A stretch of 64,000 nt of DNA from Streptomyces xantholiticus. GTDB taxonomy: Bacteria; Actinomycetota; Actinomycetes; Streptomycetales; Streptomycetaceae. The translations under genes and the position numbers were made by a program. Positions 51,201-59,462 of this stretch are shown one piece after another. The DNA lies in the NCBI RefSeq assembly GCF_014651015.1, contig NZ_BMWB01000028.1, positions 1-64,000 of the forward strand, given 5' to 3'. Position 1 is the first letter of the stretch. Every line of letters begins with the position of its first letter. Below the pieces are notes generated by a model. The model worked only from the letters and a program-made list of their open reading frames with translations, was not told where the DNA came from and did no database searches.

Positions 51201-51530
51201 TCAATGATCAGAGTTGTCGCGGCCGGGATCGCGCGAGAGGTCCGGTATGAAGAGGCTCAACCGGTAGGTGGTCGGGTGGGTCAAACGTCCACAAAGGGTG
51301 TCGATCCGAGTCATCGCCCAGTCGGTTTGCTCCGTCCCAGCACGCAGACGGCGCAGGTGAGCATGCCACTTGGACTCGTCATGGGTCTCGAAGATCACCT
51401 GCCAGCGACCCGCGCCCGGACCCGTACGAAGGGCAGCCTGTTGTCCCGCGTCCTGCCGCTGACGTTTCCTCTTCCGCTGTCCTGGCACCAGCCAAGCATC
51501 GCTGGCCTGACGCCACCGCAGCAAGGCCAT
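51201..51530 (-). CDS. Hypothetical protein, uncertain
   Basis: A 109-codon frame. The middle (GRWQVIFETHDESKWHAHLR, RLRAGTEQTDWAMTRIDTLC) looks protein-like, with ordered charged and aromatic residues, but the first 35 residues are Arg/Gln-rich and no ribosome-binding site is evident. It may be the end of a lost gene. No family recognised, and it sits between IS debris and the exported propeller pair. Confidence 0.3.
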   Translation of the reverse strand: MALLRWRQASDAWLVPGQRKRKRQRQDAGQQAALRTGPGAGRWQVIFETHDESKWHAHLRRLRAGTEQTDWAMTRIDTLCGRLTHPTTYRLSLFIPDLSRDPGRDNSDH

Positions 51531-51774
51531 TGATCCGAGTCACGGGGCCACCCGTCGTTGGTGATTATTCGTCAGACAGAACCCGAGTCGGTGTCCGAGG
51601 CGCTGGACCGACTGCGGCCGGAGCTCCGACCTGGAGCCACGAACTGCGCTCGTGGCTCCAGGAGTCCCATGGAACGGTAGGACTCCAGAAGGAACCGCGA
51701 TCGGCCGAATGCCGTCTGTTCACGGGTGCGTGAACGCCAATAGCCTGTGCGACCTTCGCGTTCTGGGGGGTCTC

Positions 51775-52824
51775 GTGAACGGTCTCCGTGCGGTCATCGT
51801 CTGCCTTGTGATCGCGTGTGTCGCGGTGGCGTCACCGGCCGCTGCTGTGACGCCGAGCTGGTCGGCGCTGCCGGTGCCGGCGGCAGACCCGCCGGTGACC
51901 GTGTCCGATCTAGCCGCCCGCGGGCCGGGCGAGGCGTGGGCGACTGGGTACGAGCACGCCGCCGATGGACTGCGGCCGATGTTGCACCGGTGGGACGGCA
52001 CCGCGTGGAGCCGGGACACCACCTTCCCCGGCGCCGGTGGGCCGGGCTTGCTCGGCAAGGTGCAGTTCGTCGGCGAGGAGGTGTGGATCTTCCACAACCG
52101 CGTGGGGGTGGGGGAGATCCTGCGGCGGTCGGCGGGAGGGTGGAGTGCCGTCCCGCTGCCGCAAACCCTGTGGACCTACCAGGACTTCACCGCGGTACCG
52201 GGTGCCGCCTGGGTGGTGGGTGAGGACGACACCGGGCTGAAGGTGTTGCACTACGACGGTTCCGGCTGGACCACACAGTCCACCCCGGACGATGTGCTGT
52301 TCCTGATGGGGATCACCGCGCGTACTGCCACCGACGCCTGGGCTTGGGCGGACACCAGCACCGGGACCACCGTCCTGCGCTGGGACGGCACGGTGTGGCG
52401 GGACGCGAAGGTGTCGCTGCCGCCGAACAGCAACGTGCACACGATCACGCTCGAACCGTCCGGCCGGGTCACGATCGGCGGCAGCCAGTACACCGACGGC
52501 GTGGCCCGCACCTACCTGATGACCCGGAACGGGCACGCCTGGCGCACCAGCTACCCACCGCTGGGCGAGACCTACACCGAGGCCATGGTGCGCGGCCCGG
52601 ACGGCGCGCTGTGGCTGCCGGTGCGCAGCGACCGCGCGTACCAGTCGAAGTACGCACGGGTGGACGGCTTGCGCACCACCTTCTCCTACGGCCCAAAGCG
52701 CACGAACGCGATCGATGTCAAACCGCGTGCACTGGCGAAGGCCGGGTTCTCACTGATGTCCTTCGGGACCGTCGAGATCTACGGCTCGAAGCCAAATCTG
52801 ATGAGCGAGTGGCTGGGAGGCTGA
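51775..52824 (+). CDS. Exported propeller-like protein (copy 1)
   Basis: A 349-residue exported protein. The leader is VNGLRAVIVCLVIACVAVAS, cleavage after PAAA. The mature part repeats units of the form W-x-x-x-P...A-x-G-x-x-x-AWA-x-G...L-x-RWDG-x-x-W (for example MLHRWDGTAWSRDTTFP, VLHYDGSGWTTQSTP, VLRWDGTVWRDAKVSLP), typical of a multi-bladed propeller. Function unknown. GTG at 51775 follows a GGGGGG box. The next gene begins two bases after the stop and encodes a paralogue. Confidence 0.7.
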   Translation: MNGLRAVIVCLVIACVAVASPAAAVTPSWSALPVPAADPPVTVSDLAARGPGEAWATGYEHAADGLRPMLHRWDGTAWSRDTTFPGAGGPGLLGKVQFVGEEVWIFHNRVGVGEILRRSAGGWSAVPLPQTLWTYQDFTAVPGAAWVVGEDDTGLKVLHYDGSGWTTQSTPDDVLFLMGITARTATDAWAWADTSTGTTVLRWDGTVWRDAKVSLPPNSNVHTITLEPSGRVTIGGSQYTDGVARTYLMTRNGHAWRTSYPPLGETYTEAMVRGPDGALWLPVRSDRAYQSKYARVDGLRTTFSYGPKRTNAIDVKPRALAKAGFSLMSFGTVEIYGSKPNLMSEWLGG

Positions 52825-52826
52825 CC

Positions 52827-53927
52827 ATGGCACGCCGACTTCTCGTCGCGGCCCTCGCTGTCGCCATGACCCTCATGCCCTCGGCCGCGGCGGAAACCCC
52901 GTCCTGGCAACCTGTTCGGGTCCCGGCACAGGTACGCCCACAGGCCGGGCTGAACGAGGCCGTGGCGTTCGGGCCGGACCGTGCGTGGGCGGTGGGTGCC
53001 GACGCCGTCGGACGCGAGGCGCCCGGTTTCCCGCTGGTGCTGCGCTGGGACGGAACCGCGTGGCAGCGTCAGAGTCTGCCCGGGATCGGCTGGCAGGGAG
53101 AGCTGCTGTCCGTCGCCGCGACCTCACCGACCGCGGTCTGGGCGGTCGGCCGCGACTCTGCGGGCGGCGCCCGACTGCTCCGCTTCGACGGCATGGCCTG
53201 GTACGAGAGCCGGCCGCCGCGCGGTGTCGTGTTGACCAAAGTCGTCGCCGGCGGCGGTGAGACCTGGCTGATTGGTTCGCGGGACGGCGCGCAGGTATTG
53301 CTTCGCAGGGACGGGCGCGGCTGGCGGGACGTGCCGGTGCCGCCCGGATCCGTGTACGGCCTGCACATCTTGGCGGCCAACGACGTCTGGGCGGCGGGCG
53401 CCACCGACTCGGGTGCGGCGGTGTCGCACTGGAACGGGCAGGTGTGGCAGCAGACGATCGTTGACGGGTTCCCGCGGTCGACCGTGAGGAGTGTGCTGGT
53501 GGTCTCGCCGACTGAGGTGTGGGCGGGTGGCACGGCGGGGTTCGTCGGCGGCCCGCCGGGCCGACCGGTTCCGCCACTGCTGGTCCGCTGGGACGGTCAT
53601 GCGTGGAGCCGGGTGACCGTGCCCACCGACTTCGGCTCGATCAGCTCACTGGCGCCCTCCACGTCCGGCGCGCTGGCCTGGGTATCGGTGGCCCGTTCTC
53701 AGAAGTGGGGCCCGCCGGGCAGCCGTCCGCCGTTTGTCCCGGGGCCGGACTTCCTTGCCTGGAACGGACAGTCGTTCACCGAGTACGGCGAACCGGCGGT
53801 GGCCGGGGAGGGTGACTCCTGGGTGCTGCGGCTGGCGCCGGTGCCGGGCACGGCGACGGTGTGGTCGGTCGGCCGCGCCGACGGCCCCGAGGGCACCTTC
53901 GCCCCCCGCATCCTGCGATTCGGCTGA
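52827..53927 (+). CDS. Exported propeller-like protein (copy 2)
   Basis: A 366-residue exported protein with leader MARRLLVAALAVAMTLMPSA, cleavage after AAA. It shares with its neighbour the opening ETPSWQPVRVPA (versus VTPSWSALPVPA) and the blade motif AWAVGADAVG...LRWDGTAWQRQSLPG, repeated through LVRWDGHAWSRVTVPT. Likely a propeller with binding rather than catalytic function. It is translationally close-coupled to copy 1 (two-base gap, GGGAGG inside the upstream gene), so the two are made together and may form a heteromer. Confidence 0.7.
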   Translation: MARRLLVAALAVAMTLMPSAAAETPSWQPVRVPAQVRPQAGLNEAVAFGPDRAWAVGADAVGREAPGFPLVLRWDGTAWQRQSLPGIGWQGELLSVAATSPTAVWAVGRDSAGGARLLRFDGMAWYESRPPRGVVLTKVVAGGGETWLIGSRDGAQVLLRRDGRGWRDVPVPPGSVYGLHILAANDVWAAGATDSGAAVSHWNGQVWQQTIVDGFPRSTVRSVLVVSPTEVWAGGTAGFVGGPPGRPVPPLLVRWDGHAWSRVTVPTDFGSISSLAPSTSGALAWVSVARSQKWGPPGSRPPFVPGPDFLAWNGQSFTEYGEPAVAGEGDSWVLRLAPVPGTATVWSVGRADGPEGTFAPRILRFG

Positions 53928-53938
53928 GAAGACGAACA

Positions 53939-53972
53939 GGGCCCCGTCCGAAGTGGACAGAGCCCCGTTTCA
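53939..53972. terminator. Imperfect stem-loop between convergent genes
   Basis: The 113-base gap between the propeller pair and the kinase gene contains GGGGCC-ccGTCC and GGAC-agAGCCCC, an imperfect stem that could terminate either transcript. Confidence 0.4.
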
Positions 53973-54040
53973 CGTCGGCACGAAGCGTGATGCCCTTCGC
54001 TCAGAGTCCTCGCGAGGCCGGGCCGTAGCCGATCTGACGT

Positions 54041-55789
54041 TCATTCGCCCCACGCTTCATCATCGCTCTTACCGTGCCCGTATTGGGAGAGAGCGTCCTG
54101 CAGGGCGGTCCGCTGATCGTCCGTCATCGGGCCGAGGATGCAGATGGGGGCCATCCCGTTGCGGCCGCGGGTTTTGCTCTCGTAAGGCCACCCGGGCGGG
54201 CGGTACGGAGTCGAGGGCTTCTCACCCTGCGCGAACTTGACGTGGAGTCCGGCTCTGGCGGCGTGCAGAACCCGATTGGGCAACTCCTCGCGGTATCCGA
54301 TGACTTCCCCGACGGCGAACGTCCGCACCTGACTCCATCGATATTGATGTCTGTCGAGTCGGGTGGCGGTTCTGATGCCCTGCGGCCCGATCTCCAGAGA
54401 CCACGCGGACCTGCCGTTCGGCGCGAGGGCGTTCACGATGGCAGCCAGGAGCAACATAATCAGGCAAAATGTTCCGATAGCGCCGAAAACTATCGCTATG
54501 ACTGTCCATGCGGGCGCATGTCCGGGTTCGAACTCAAACGGTTCGTCCGGCGCCAGTGCGAGCGAGACAAGGAACCCGGCCAGCGCCACCGCCGACGTGA
54601 TCAGGAACCCAACGACCACGCCACGCCCCTTGCCAGTCATGTAGGCGGACGGGGGCTCTTTCCCCGTCCATGAAATGGTGAACGGGGCGTTGGAGCGGGT
54701 CGGCTGGGCTCCGTCCAGTGGGAGCGTACGCGGTGGAGGCGGCTGCACCGCCGTGGTCCGCCGGTCCGACGCCTCGCGGTGCTGAAGTCTCGGAGCATGA
54801 GGGATACGGGTCGCGGCGACGTCGTGCGCGGCCCGCATGGCAGTGGCGAGCTGGGCGAGGAGAGCAGCGCGGGACTCCAGATGTGAGGGGACCCTGCTCG
54901 GCCCGGCGGTTGTGGGGATGTGGGTGCGGTCGAGTTGTCTCAGTGCCTGGGAAAGGCCGGCCGCGTTCGGGTACCGCTTGCCGGGGTCTTTGTGCAGCAG
55001 GGTGAGTACGAGGTCGTCCCAGGCGGCTGGGATGCCCGTGGAGACCGAGCTGGGGGTGGGTGGGTCCTGGGTGAGGTGTGCAGAGAGGTAGCCCACGGTG
55101 TCGGGGGCCTGGAACGGCAGCCGGCCTGTAATCAGCTCGAAGAGCAGGCAGCCGAGCGCGTACAGGTCGCTGCGCGGCTCCGGGAAGCCACGTGCTTGTT
55201 CGGGTGCCATGTACGGGGGCGTGCCCACGATGAAGCCGGTCTGGGTGAGGCGGTCCGCGGTCGCGTAGGGGTCGGCCGCCCGCGCAACGCCGAAATCGAG
55301 GACCTTCACGGCCCCGGAGGGCGTGATGAGGATGTTGGACGGCTTGATGTCCCGGTGCATGATTCCGGCGTCGTGCGCGTCTGCCAGCGCGTCGCAGATC
55401 TGTGCGCCCCATCGGGCAGTGTCGGGCAAGGTGATGGCGCCTCGGCGCAGCATCGCGTCCAGGCCCTCGCCTCGGACCAACTCCATTACCAGGAACGGGG
55501 TTCGGTTGTCCCCGGTGCCGGTCTCACCGAGGTCGTGGATGGTCACGATGTTGGGGTGCTGCAGCCGGGCAGTGATCCGTGCCTCGCGCAGGAACCTGGC
55601 CCGTGCCTCGGTGCCATGGCTCCCGCCTCCGGCGAGCAGTGAGATCACCTTGATCGCGACGGGCCGGCCCAGCGACTCGTCCTGTGCCTCCCATACTTGC
55701 CCCATGCCGCCCTCACCGAGCTGCCGCACCAACCGGTAACGGCCTCCCAGAAGCTGGTCTCGCACTGTCCGCCTCCCCGTTTCGATCAC
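54041..55789 (-). CDS. Membrane Ser/Thr protein kinase (PknB-like)
   Basis: A 582-residue kinase. The N-terminal domain has the Gly-rich loop LGEGGMGQVW, invariant Lys in VAIKVIS, catalytic HRDIKPSNIL, DFGVARA and APEQARGFPEPRSDLYALGC. A Pro-rich linker follows, then two membrane helices (VVVGFLITSAVALAGFLVSL and AWTVIAIVFGAIGTFCLIML) and a C-terminal domain of about 140 residues. Unlike PknB, the C-terminal region has no PASTA repeats; it looks like a PH-type domain (SLEIGPQGIRTATRLDRHQY). Two helices would place that domain in the cytosol. No substrate is evident. Confidence 0.9.
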   Translation of the reverse strand: MIETGRRTVRDQLLGGRYRLVRQLGEGGMGQVWEAQDESLGRPVAIKVISLLAGGGSHGTEARARFLREARITARLQHPNIVTIHDLGETGTGDNRTPFLVMELVRGEGLDAMLRRGAITLPDTARWGAQICDALADAHDAGIMHRDIKPSNILITPSGAVKVLDFGVARAADPYATADRLTQTGFIVGTPPYMAPEQARGFPEPRSDLYALGCLLFELITGRLPFQAPDTVGYLSAHLTQDPPTPSSVSTGIPAAWDDLVLTLLHKDPGKRYPNAAGLSQALRQLDRTHIPTTAGPSRVPSHLESRAALLAQLATAMRAAHDVAATRIPHAPRLQHREASDRRTTAVQPPPPRTLPLDGAQPTRSNAPFTISWTGKEPPSAYMTGKGRGVVVGFLITSAVALAGFLVSLALAPDEPFEFEPGHAPAWTVIAIVFGAIGTFCLIMLLLAAIVNALAPNGRSAWSLEIGPQGIRTATRLDRHQYRWSQVRTFAVGEVIGYREELPNRVLHAARAGLHVKFAQGEKPSTPYRPPGWPYESKTRGRNGMAPICILGPMTDDQRTALQDALSQYGHGKSDDEAWGE

Positions 55790-55984
55790 CTACGCCTGCC
55801 GCCGGCGAACCGGCACCCCGGGATCATGACGCGTCCGCGAGCGCAGGACTCCCGATACGCAGTAACTTGTCAAACGGCAGAGGCGTTCGCCAAGAAGGCC
55901 CGAGGCCCGGAAGGCCACCATGAGCTGGGACGTGCTTCCCTGCCCGGTGCACGAGATTGCCGCCGACTACGCCCCGGACCCGCT

Positions 55985-56345
55985 CGGTCGGCGACACGAC
56001 GTACTCGCGGCCTCACGGCGACGGTCCCGGGTCACGCCGGCTCTGCGCAGTCGGTGGCCTTCACCCCGGACGGGAAAACCGTCGCCGGCAGCGGCCGGGA
56101 CGCCATAGGGAGACTGTGGGACGTACGCACCCGCCGCCGCTTCGGCACCCTCAGTGGCCACATCGGCATCGTCTGGCCTGCCGTCGTCAGCCCGGACGGC
56201 AAGACGTCGGCAACTATCGGCGACGAACGAACGGCACGCCCTGTGGGAACACCTGACCCACCAGCAACTGGCCCTACTCACCGGTTACACCGACGTCCTG
56301 CCTCGGCTCTCGCCCGGGGCCCGCGGCCGGCTGCGATCACCCGAT
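55985..56345 (+). pseudogene. WD40-repeat protein fragment
   Basis: Plus-strand frames read PGHAGSAQSVAFTPDGKTVA, GSGRDAIGRLWDVRTRRRFG, TLSGHIGIVWPAVVSPDGKT and, after a frameshift, ALWEHLTHQQLALLTGY. That is about two and a half WD40 repeats (GH...VAFSPDG...LWD). No start and no further repeats are present. It lies upstream of the kinase in the opposite orientation. Streptomyces encode kinase-WD40 fusions, so it may derive from such a gene. Confidence 0.6.
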
Positions 56346-56453
56346 CGAGGCTCGGTGTCGGTGGCTTGGCCCGAGGCTGACCGTAGGCGCTCATCGCGGC
56401 TTGCCTGGAGGAGCCGAGCGGTGGATGGCAGGACCGAGCTCCTCCGGCGGGGC

Positions 56454-57068
56454 TCAGATCTGCTGGTCGTTGCTGTGGCGGCCGAGGCCGCGCCCGAAGC
56501 GTTCGGAGATGGCCGGCATCAGGCTCTCGCCATCGGCTGGGCGGTCCAGGCCGAAGACGTAGCCGGGGAAGTCCAGGTTCTTCTGCACCGCCCAGATCCC
56601 GTCGTGGTCCTCCGGCGGAAGGACGCGCACCGGGTCGCCGACGGCGACCCAGCCGATCGGCACCATCGAGTCGGCCGGCAGCACGGTGCGCAGATGCACG
56701 ATGCCGTTGATCCGCACCTCGGAGCGAGTCCCGATCCGTGCTCCGTTGAACACGCGGCTGCCGGTGGCCAGGAAGACCTCGTCCTCGACCCGGCAGCCGG
56801 TCAGGTAGGAGGTGGGGCCCACCAGGACCTGCCGTCCCAGAATCAGCGGATCCCGCCGGGTACCACGCAGGACCGCGTTCTCCATCACGATGCTGCCCTC
56901 GCCCAGTTCCACTGGCCCTCCCTCGGCGGTGAGCACCGCACCGAACAGCACCCGGCACCCGGCCCCCACGCGCACGTTCCCGCACAGCGTGGCGGTCGGA
57001 GCAACATAGGCCGTGGGGTGAACCCTCGGCGAACAACCCTCGTGAGCGATCAGCATGGCCGCGATCAT
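56454..57068 (-). CDS. Gamma-carbonic-anhydrase-like hexapeptide protein lacking zinc histidines
   Basis: A 204-residue left-handed beta-helix protein: CSPRVHPTAYVAPTATLCGN then VRVGAGCRVLFGAVLTAEGG with regular hexapeptide periodicity, like gamma carbonic anhydrases (Cam/CaiE/YrdA). However, the positions that carry the three zinc-binding His in that family read VMENAVLRGT and VGPTSYLTGC here, without His. So carbonic anhydrase activity is unlikely; it may be an acyl-transfer or scaffold paralogue. The C-terminal 40 residues are unrelated. ATG at 57068 with AGGG seven bases upstream; ATG at 57056 is possible. Confidence 0.75.
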   Translation of the reverse strand: MIAAMLIAHEGCSPRVHPTAYVAPTATLCGNVRVGAGCRVLFGAVLTAEGGPVELGEGSIVMENAVLRGTRRDPLILGRQVLVGPTSYLTGCRVEDEVFLATGSRVFNGARIGTRSEVRINGIVHLRTVLPADSMVPIGWVAVGDPVRVLPPEDHDGIWAVQKNLDFPGYVFGLDRPADGESLMPAISERFGRGLGRHSNDQQI

Positions 57069-57644
57069 GCCGCGCCCTGGGGCGCCGGCGCGCACCATTC
57101 CACCAGGCAAGACCCGTGCCGGGCCTCGCTGCGTTTTGAGGTCGTCCCAGATGCGCACGATCGGACCGTTGAGCTGGTACCCGCCAGTCGTCGTGCAGGG
57201 TGATGACCGCGTCGAGCGCGGCGTTGATGCACCCCGCGCCGCGTCCAACCAACCGATGGTCAGGGTGCCCTCGGGTTCTCGCCCGTGGCGGGGGACGGTT
57301 CGCTCGGTCAGCTCGGGCGGCGGGACAACCAGCCGGGCGGCCGCCTTCCTCACGGACTGGACCAGGACCTTGTGCGGGTGCTGAGAAGTGTCACCCTGGA
57401 CTAACAAAAGCCCCTCCATCGCGCCGCGAAGAGAAGACACCGCCATCTCGCTTGAGCCGTCATGTAGTGCGGCGACGAAAGCACGAACGCGGCGTCGCTG
57501 AGCAAATGCAGGGCGCGCTGGCCGGGACTCCCTCGGTGATGGGGATCTTTGAAAATACCCAGTGCCGCTCTTGATCCCCGCTTCGCTGCTCGTCCAGCCA
57601 AGGGGGCGGGAATCCTCCGTGGCAGAGGAGGTCCGAAGGACGTA
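57069..57644. other. Region with an open frame but no supported gene
   Basis: The gamma-CA frame is open upstream to 57446 and reads KAAARLVVPPPELTERTVPR, then YQLNGPIVRIWDDLKTQRG in place of a natural N-terminus. It may be the decayed end of another gene. Bases 57450-57640 show nothing on either strand. Confidence 0.3.
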
Positions 57645-58292
57645 TCAGCCGAGGACCGTCCCCAGGATCAGTGTCTCGAAGATGAGGTAGGCCAGTAGCG
57701 AGAAGGGTATGGCGGTCAGGAGGGTCAGTGCGCGTTCCTTGTGGGTGCGGCCCATGAGCAGCGCCACGAGGACCAGAACGGCGAGGCAGGCCCATGCCTG
57801 GGGGGCATAGTGCAGGACCCAGGCGTAGTGGACGGCCTCCATGCCGAAAACGCCCGCGAGGGCGGCGAGGCCGATGACGCGGTGGCGCGGGCTGAAGCCC
57901 CGCCACCAGGAGCCCGCCACCGCGAACAGGGGGCCTGCGATGAACGCCATACCCAGCCAGACGAGGGGAGCGAGCAAAGCGCCCATGCCGTCGCGCGCGA
58001 CCTCCGCATAGCCGTAGTAACCGATGACGAGACCGGACTCGGCGCACAGACCCGCGACGGCGGCCGCAGGCAGGCTGACCTGCCGGGCCACCAGCGCGCC
58101 GGCCGCGAACGCGGCGACGGACCAGACCGCACCGGAGTTGGGGATCTGATTCCAGGCCCCCGGAAGCCGGCCCTGGGCCAGGTTGGTCAAGACGCCGAGG
58201 AGGAGTCCTCCGGCGAATGCCGACGCCGTTGCGTAGGCCCGGACTCTTCCGCTCGTGTCGGGCACCGAGGCGGTGACAGGGGACGCGTTCAT
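57645..58292 (-). CDS. Integral membrane protein, DUF6518-like
   Basis: A 215-residue protein with six predicted hydrophobic segments, from YATASAFAGGLLLGVLTNLA to IPFSLLAYLIFETLILGTVL. It has GAWNQIPNSGAVWSVAAFAA near residue 45 and YYGYAEVARDGMG after helix 3. The pattern fits the small actinobacterial DUF6518 family, function unknown. ATG at 58292 is preferred over a TTG at 58319. It is monocistronic. Confidence 0.7.
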   Translation of the reverse strand: MNASPVTASVPDTSGRVRAYATASAFAGGLLLGVLTNLAQGRLPGAWNQIPNSGAVWSVAAFAAGALVARQVSLPAAAVAGLCAESGLVIGYYGYAEVARDGMGALLAPLVWLGMAFIAGPLFAVAGSWWRGFSPRHRVIGLAALAGVFGMEAVHYAWVLHYAPQAWACLAVLVLVALLMGRTHKERALTLLTAIPFSLLAYLIFETLILGTVLG

Positions 58293-58619
58293 GGTGGTGA
58301 TGCTCTCTGCTTCTTTCAAGGGCTGCGAGGCTCACACCCCTTCGTGCAGTTGTAAGGATGCACGGAGCCAGCGGTGCGTTCCCTTGACCTGCTCCGCCCT
58401 GGCTCCGCCGAGGTGGTAAGGGCCCAGGGCTCCCGGAATGTGGGGAAATGAGGCGAGCAGGTACGGCCCGCGCCTGAGCAAGGGGTGGGGGTCTGCTCCA
58501 GCGCTACGCCGCGCACTGTCAACCGGATAGATGTTCAAGCGTCGGATGTTCGGCCGCGCGGGCTTTGGGCCGTTACGCAAGCGGGTACTACTCGCCTGAG
58601 CCGGCTGGCCGAGCTCCGG
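58293..58619. other. Intergenic upstream of the membrane gene
   Basis: About 330 bases holding the membrane-gene promoter. No frame with a motif. A minus-strand open stretch up to 58580 lacks a ribosome-binding site. Confidence 0.3.
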
Positions 58620-59161
58620 CTATGTGAGCAGCCGGAAGCCGGGCTGCTGCGCCCACGCTCCGAGAAACTCCGCCGAACCGTACGCGGCAGGCCACGGATC
58701 GGCCATCGTTGCGACGATTCCCGGAAGGCCGGCCACGATCGGCACCTGATCTTGCCGTAGTTCGGCGTGGGCGACTCCACCGATCACGTCCATAACGGCG
58801 GCGGTCACCAGGGCCGGAACGACGTGGTCGACTGGACTGTTGCAGAACGCGATGACGTCGACGGCGTAGGTCCGCGTGAAGCCGATGAGAGGCTCCTGGT
58901 CGACTTCGTCGGCGTGCTCGGCCTTGAAGACGGCCTCATCGCCGATGCCGGCCCCATGAGAGAGAACAGGACGGGCCGACGTCCGTCGACGCCACCGGTG
59001 GCCGAGATGCCGAGGCTCTCCGCGTGAATGTTCACGTCATACTCGCCGACCCGCTTCTCCTCGAACCGTGCCGAGGAGCGAACCAGAAGCTCGCGGAGCC
59101 GCTGGATCGCCGCGCGGGGGACAGCCTCCGCCAACTCGATCACCAACACCGGTCCACTCAT
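58620..59161 (-). pseudogene. DUF6368-like protein gene interrupted by a two-base expansion in a GA tract
   Basis: The first half (MSGPVLVIELAEAVPRAAIQ, RFEEKRVGEYDVNIHAESLG) is in one frame to about residue 68 and then hits VLFSLMGPASA. Removing two bases from the (GA)4 tract at 58958-58965 restores VLFSHGAGIGDEAVFK and the rest to TRTYAVDVIAFCNSPVDHVV and GAWAQQPGFRLLT, about 179 residues, resembling DUF6368 proteins. As it stands the gene makes a truncated 118-residue product. Slippage or a sequencing error are both possible. Confidence 0.7.
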
Positions 59162-59462
59162 GGCTCGGAGCCTAGCCGGCCGGGACTCTCATCCGCCCAC
59201 CCCATTACTCAGCGTGCACCCACCGCAAAAGGTGAGCCGGGCACCGGAGCTGCCACATCCACGCTACGGAGAGCTCTTCCGGCTCGGGTGAAGCTGGTGC
59301 TCAAGCCCTTCATCAGCGGTCAGTCGATGCCTCCGGGCCCGGTGACACCACCCCCGGATCATGAACGACAAAGGGGGGAGGTCATGCCGGACCCGAAGGC
59401 CGGAGGCCCATTGCGGAGCCGCGAAAAGGGTGACGGAGGGTGGCAGCCCTTCCGCCTGCCGG
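59162..59462. other. Intergenic, holds the second dispersed repeat
   Basis: No gene found. Contains 59290-59352, the second copy of the 63-base dispersed repeat. On the minus strand a 33-codon frame (MKGLSTSFTRAGRALRSVDV...) starts within it, without a ribosome-binding site. Confidence 0.3.
59290..59352 (+). repeat. Dispersed repeat, copy 2 (first at 44076-44138)
   Basis: About 80% identical over 63 bases to 44076-44138, in the same orientation. Neither copy is in a supported gene; it may be a solo end or non-autonomous remnant of a mobile element. Confidence 0.55.
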
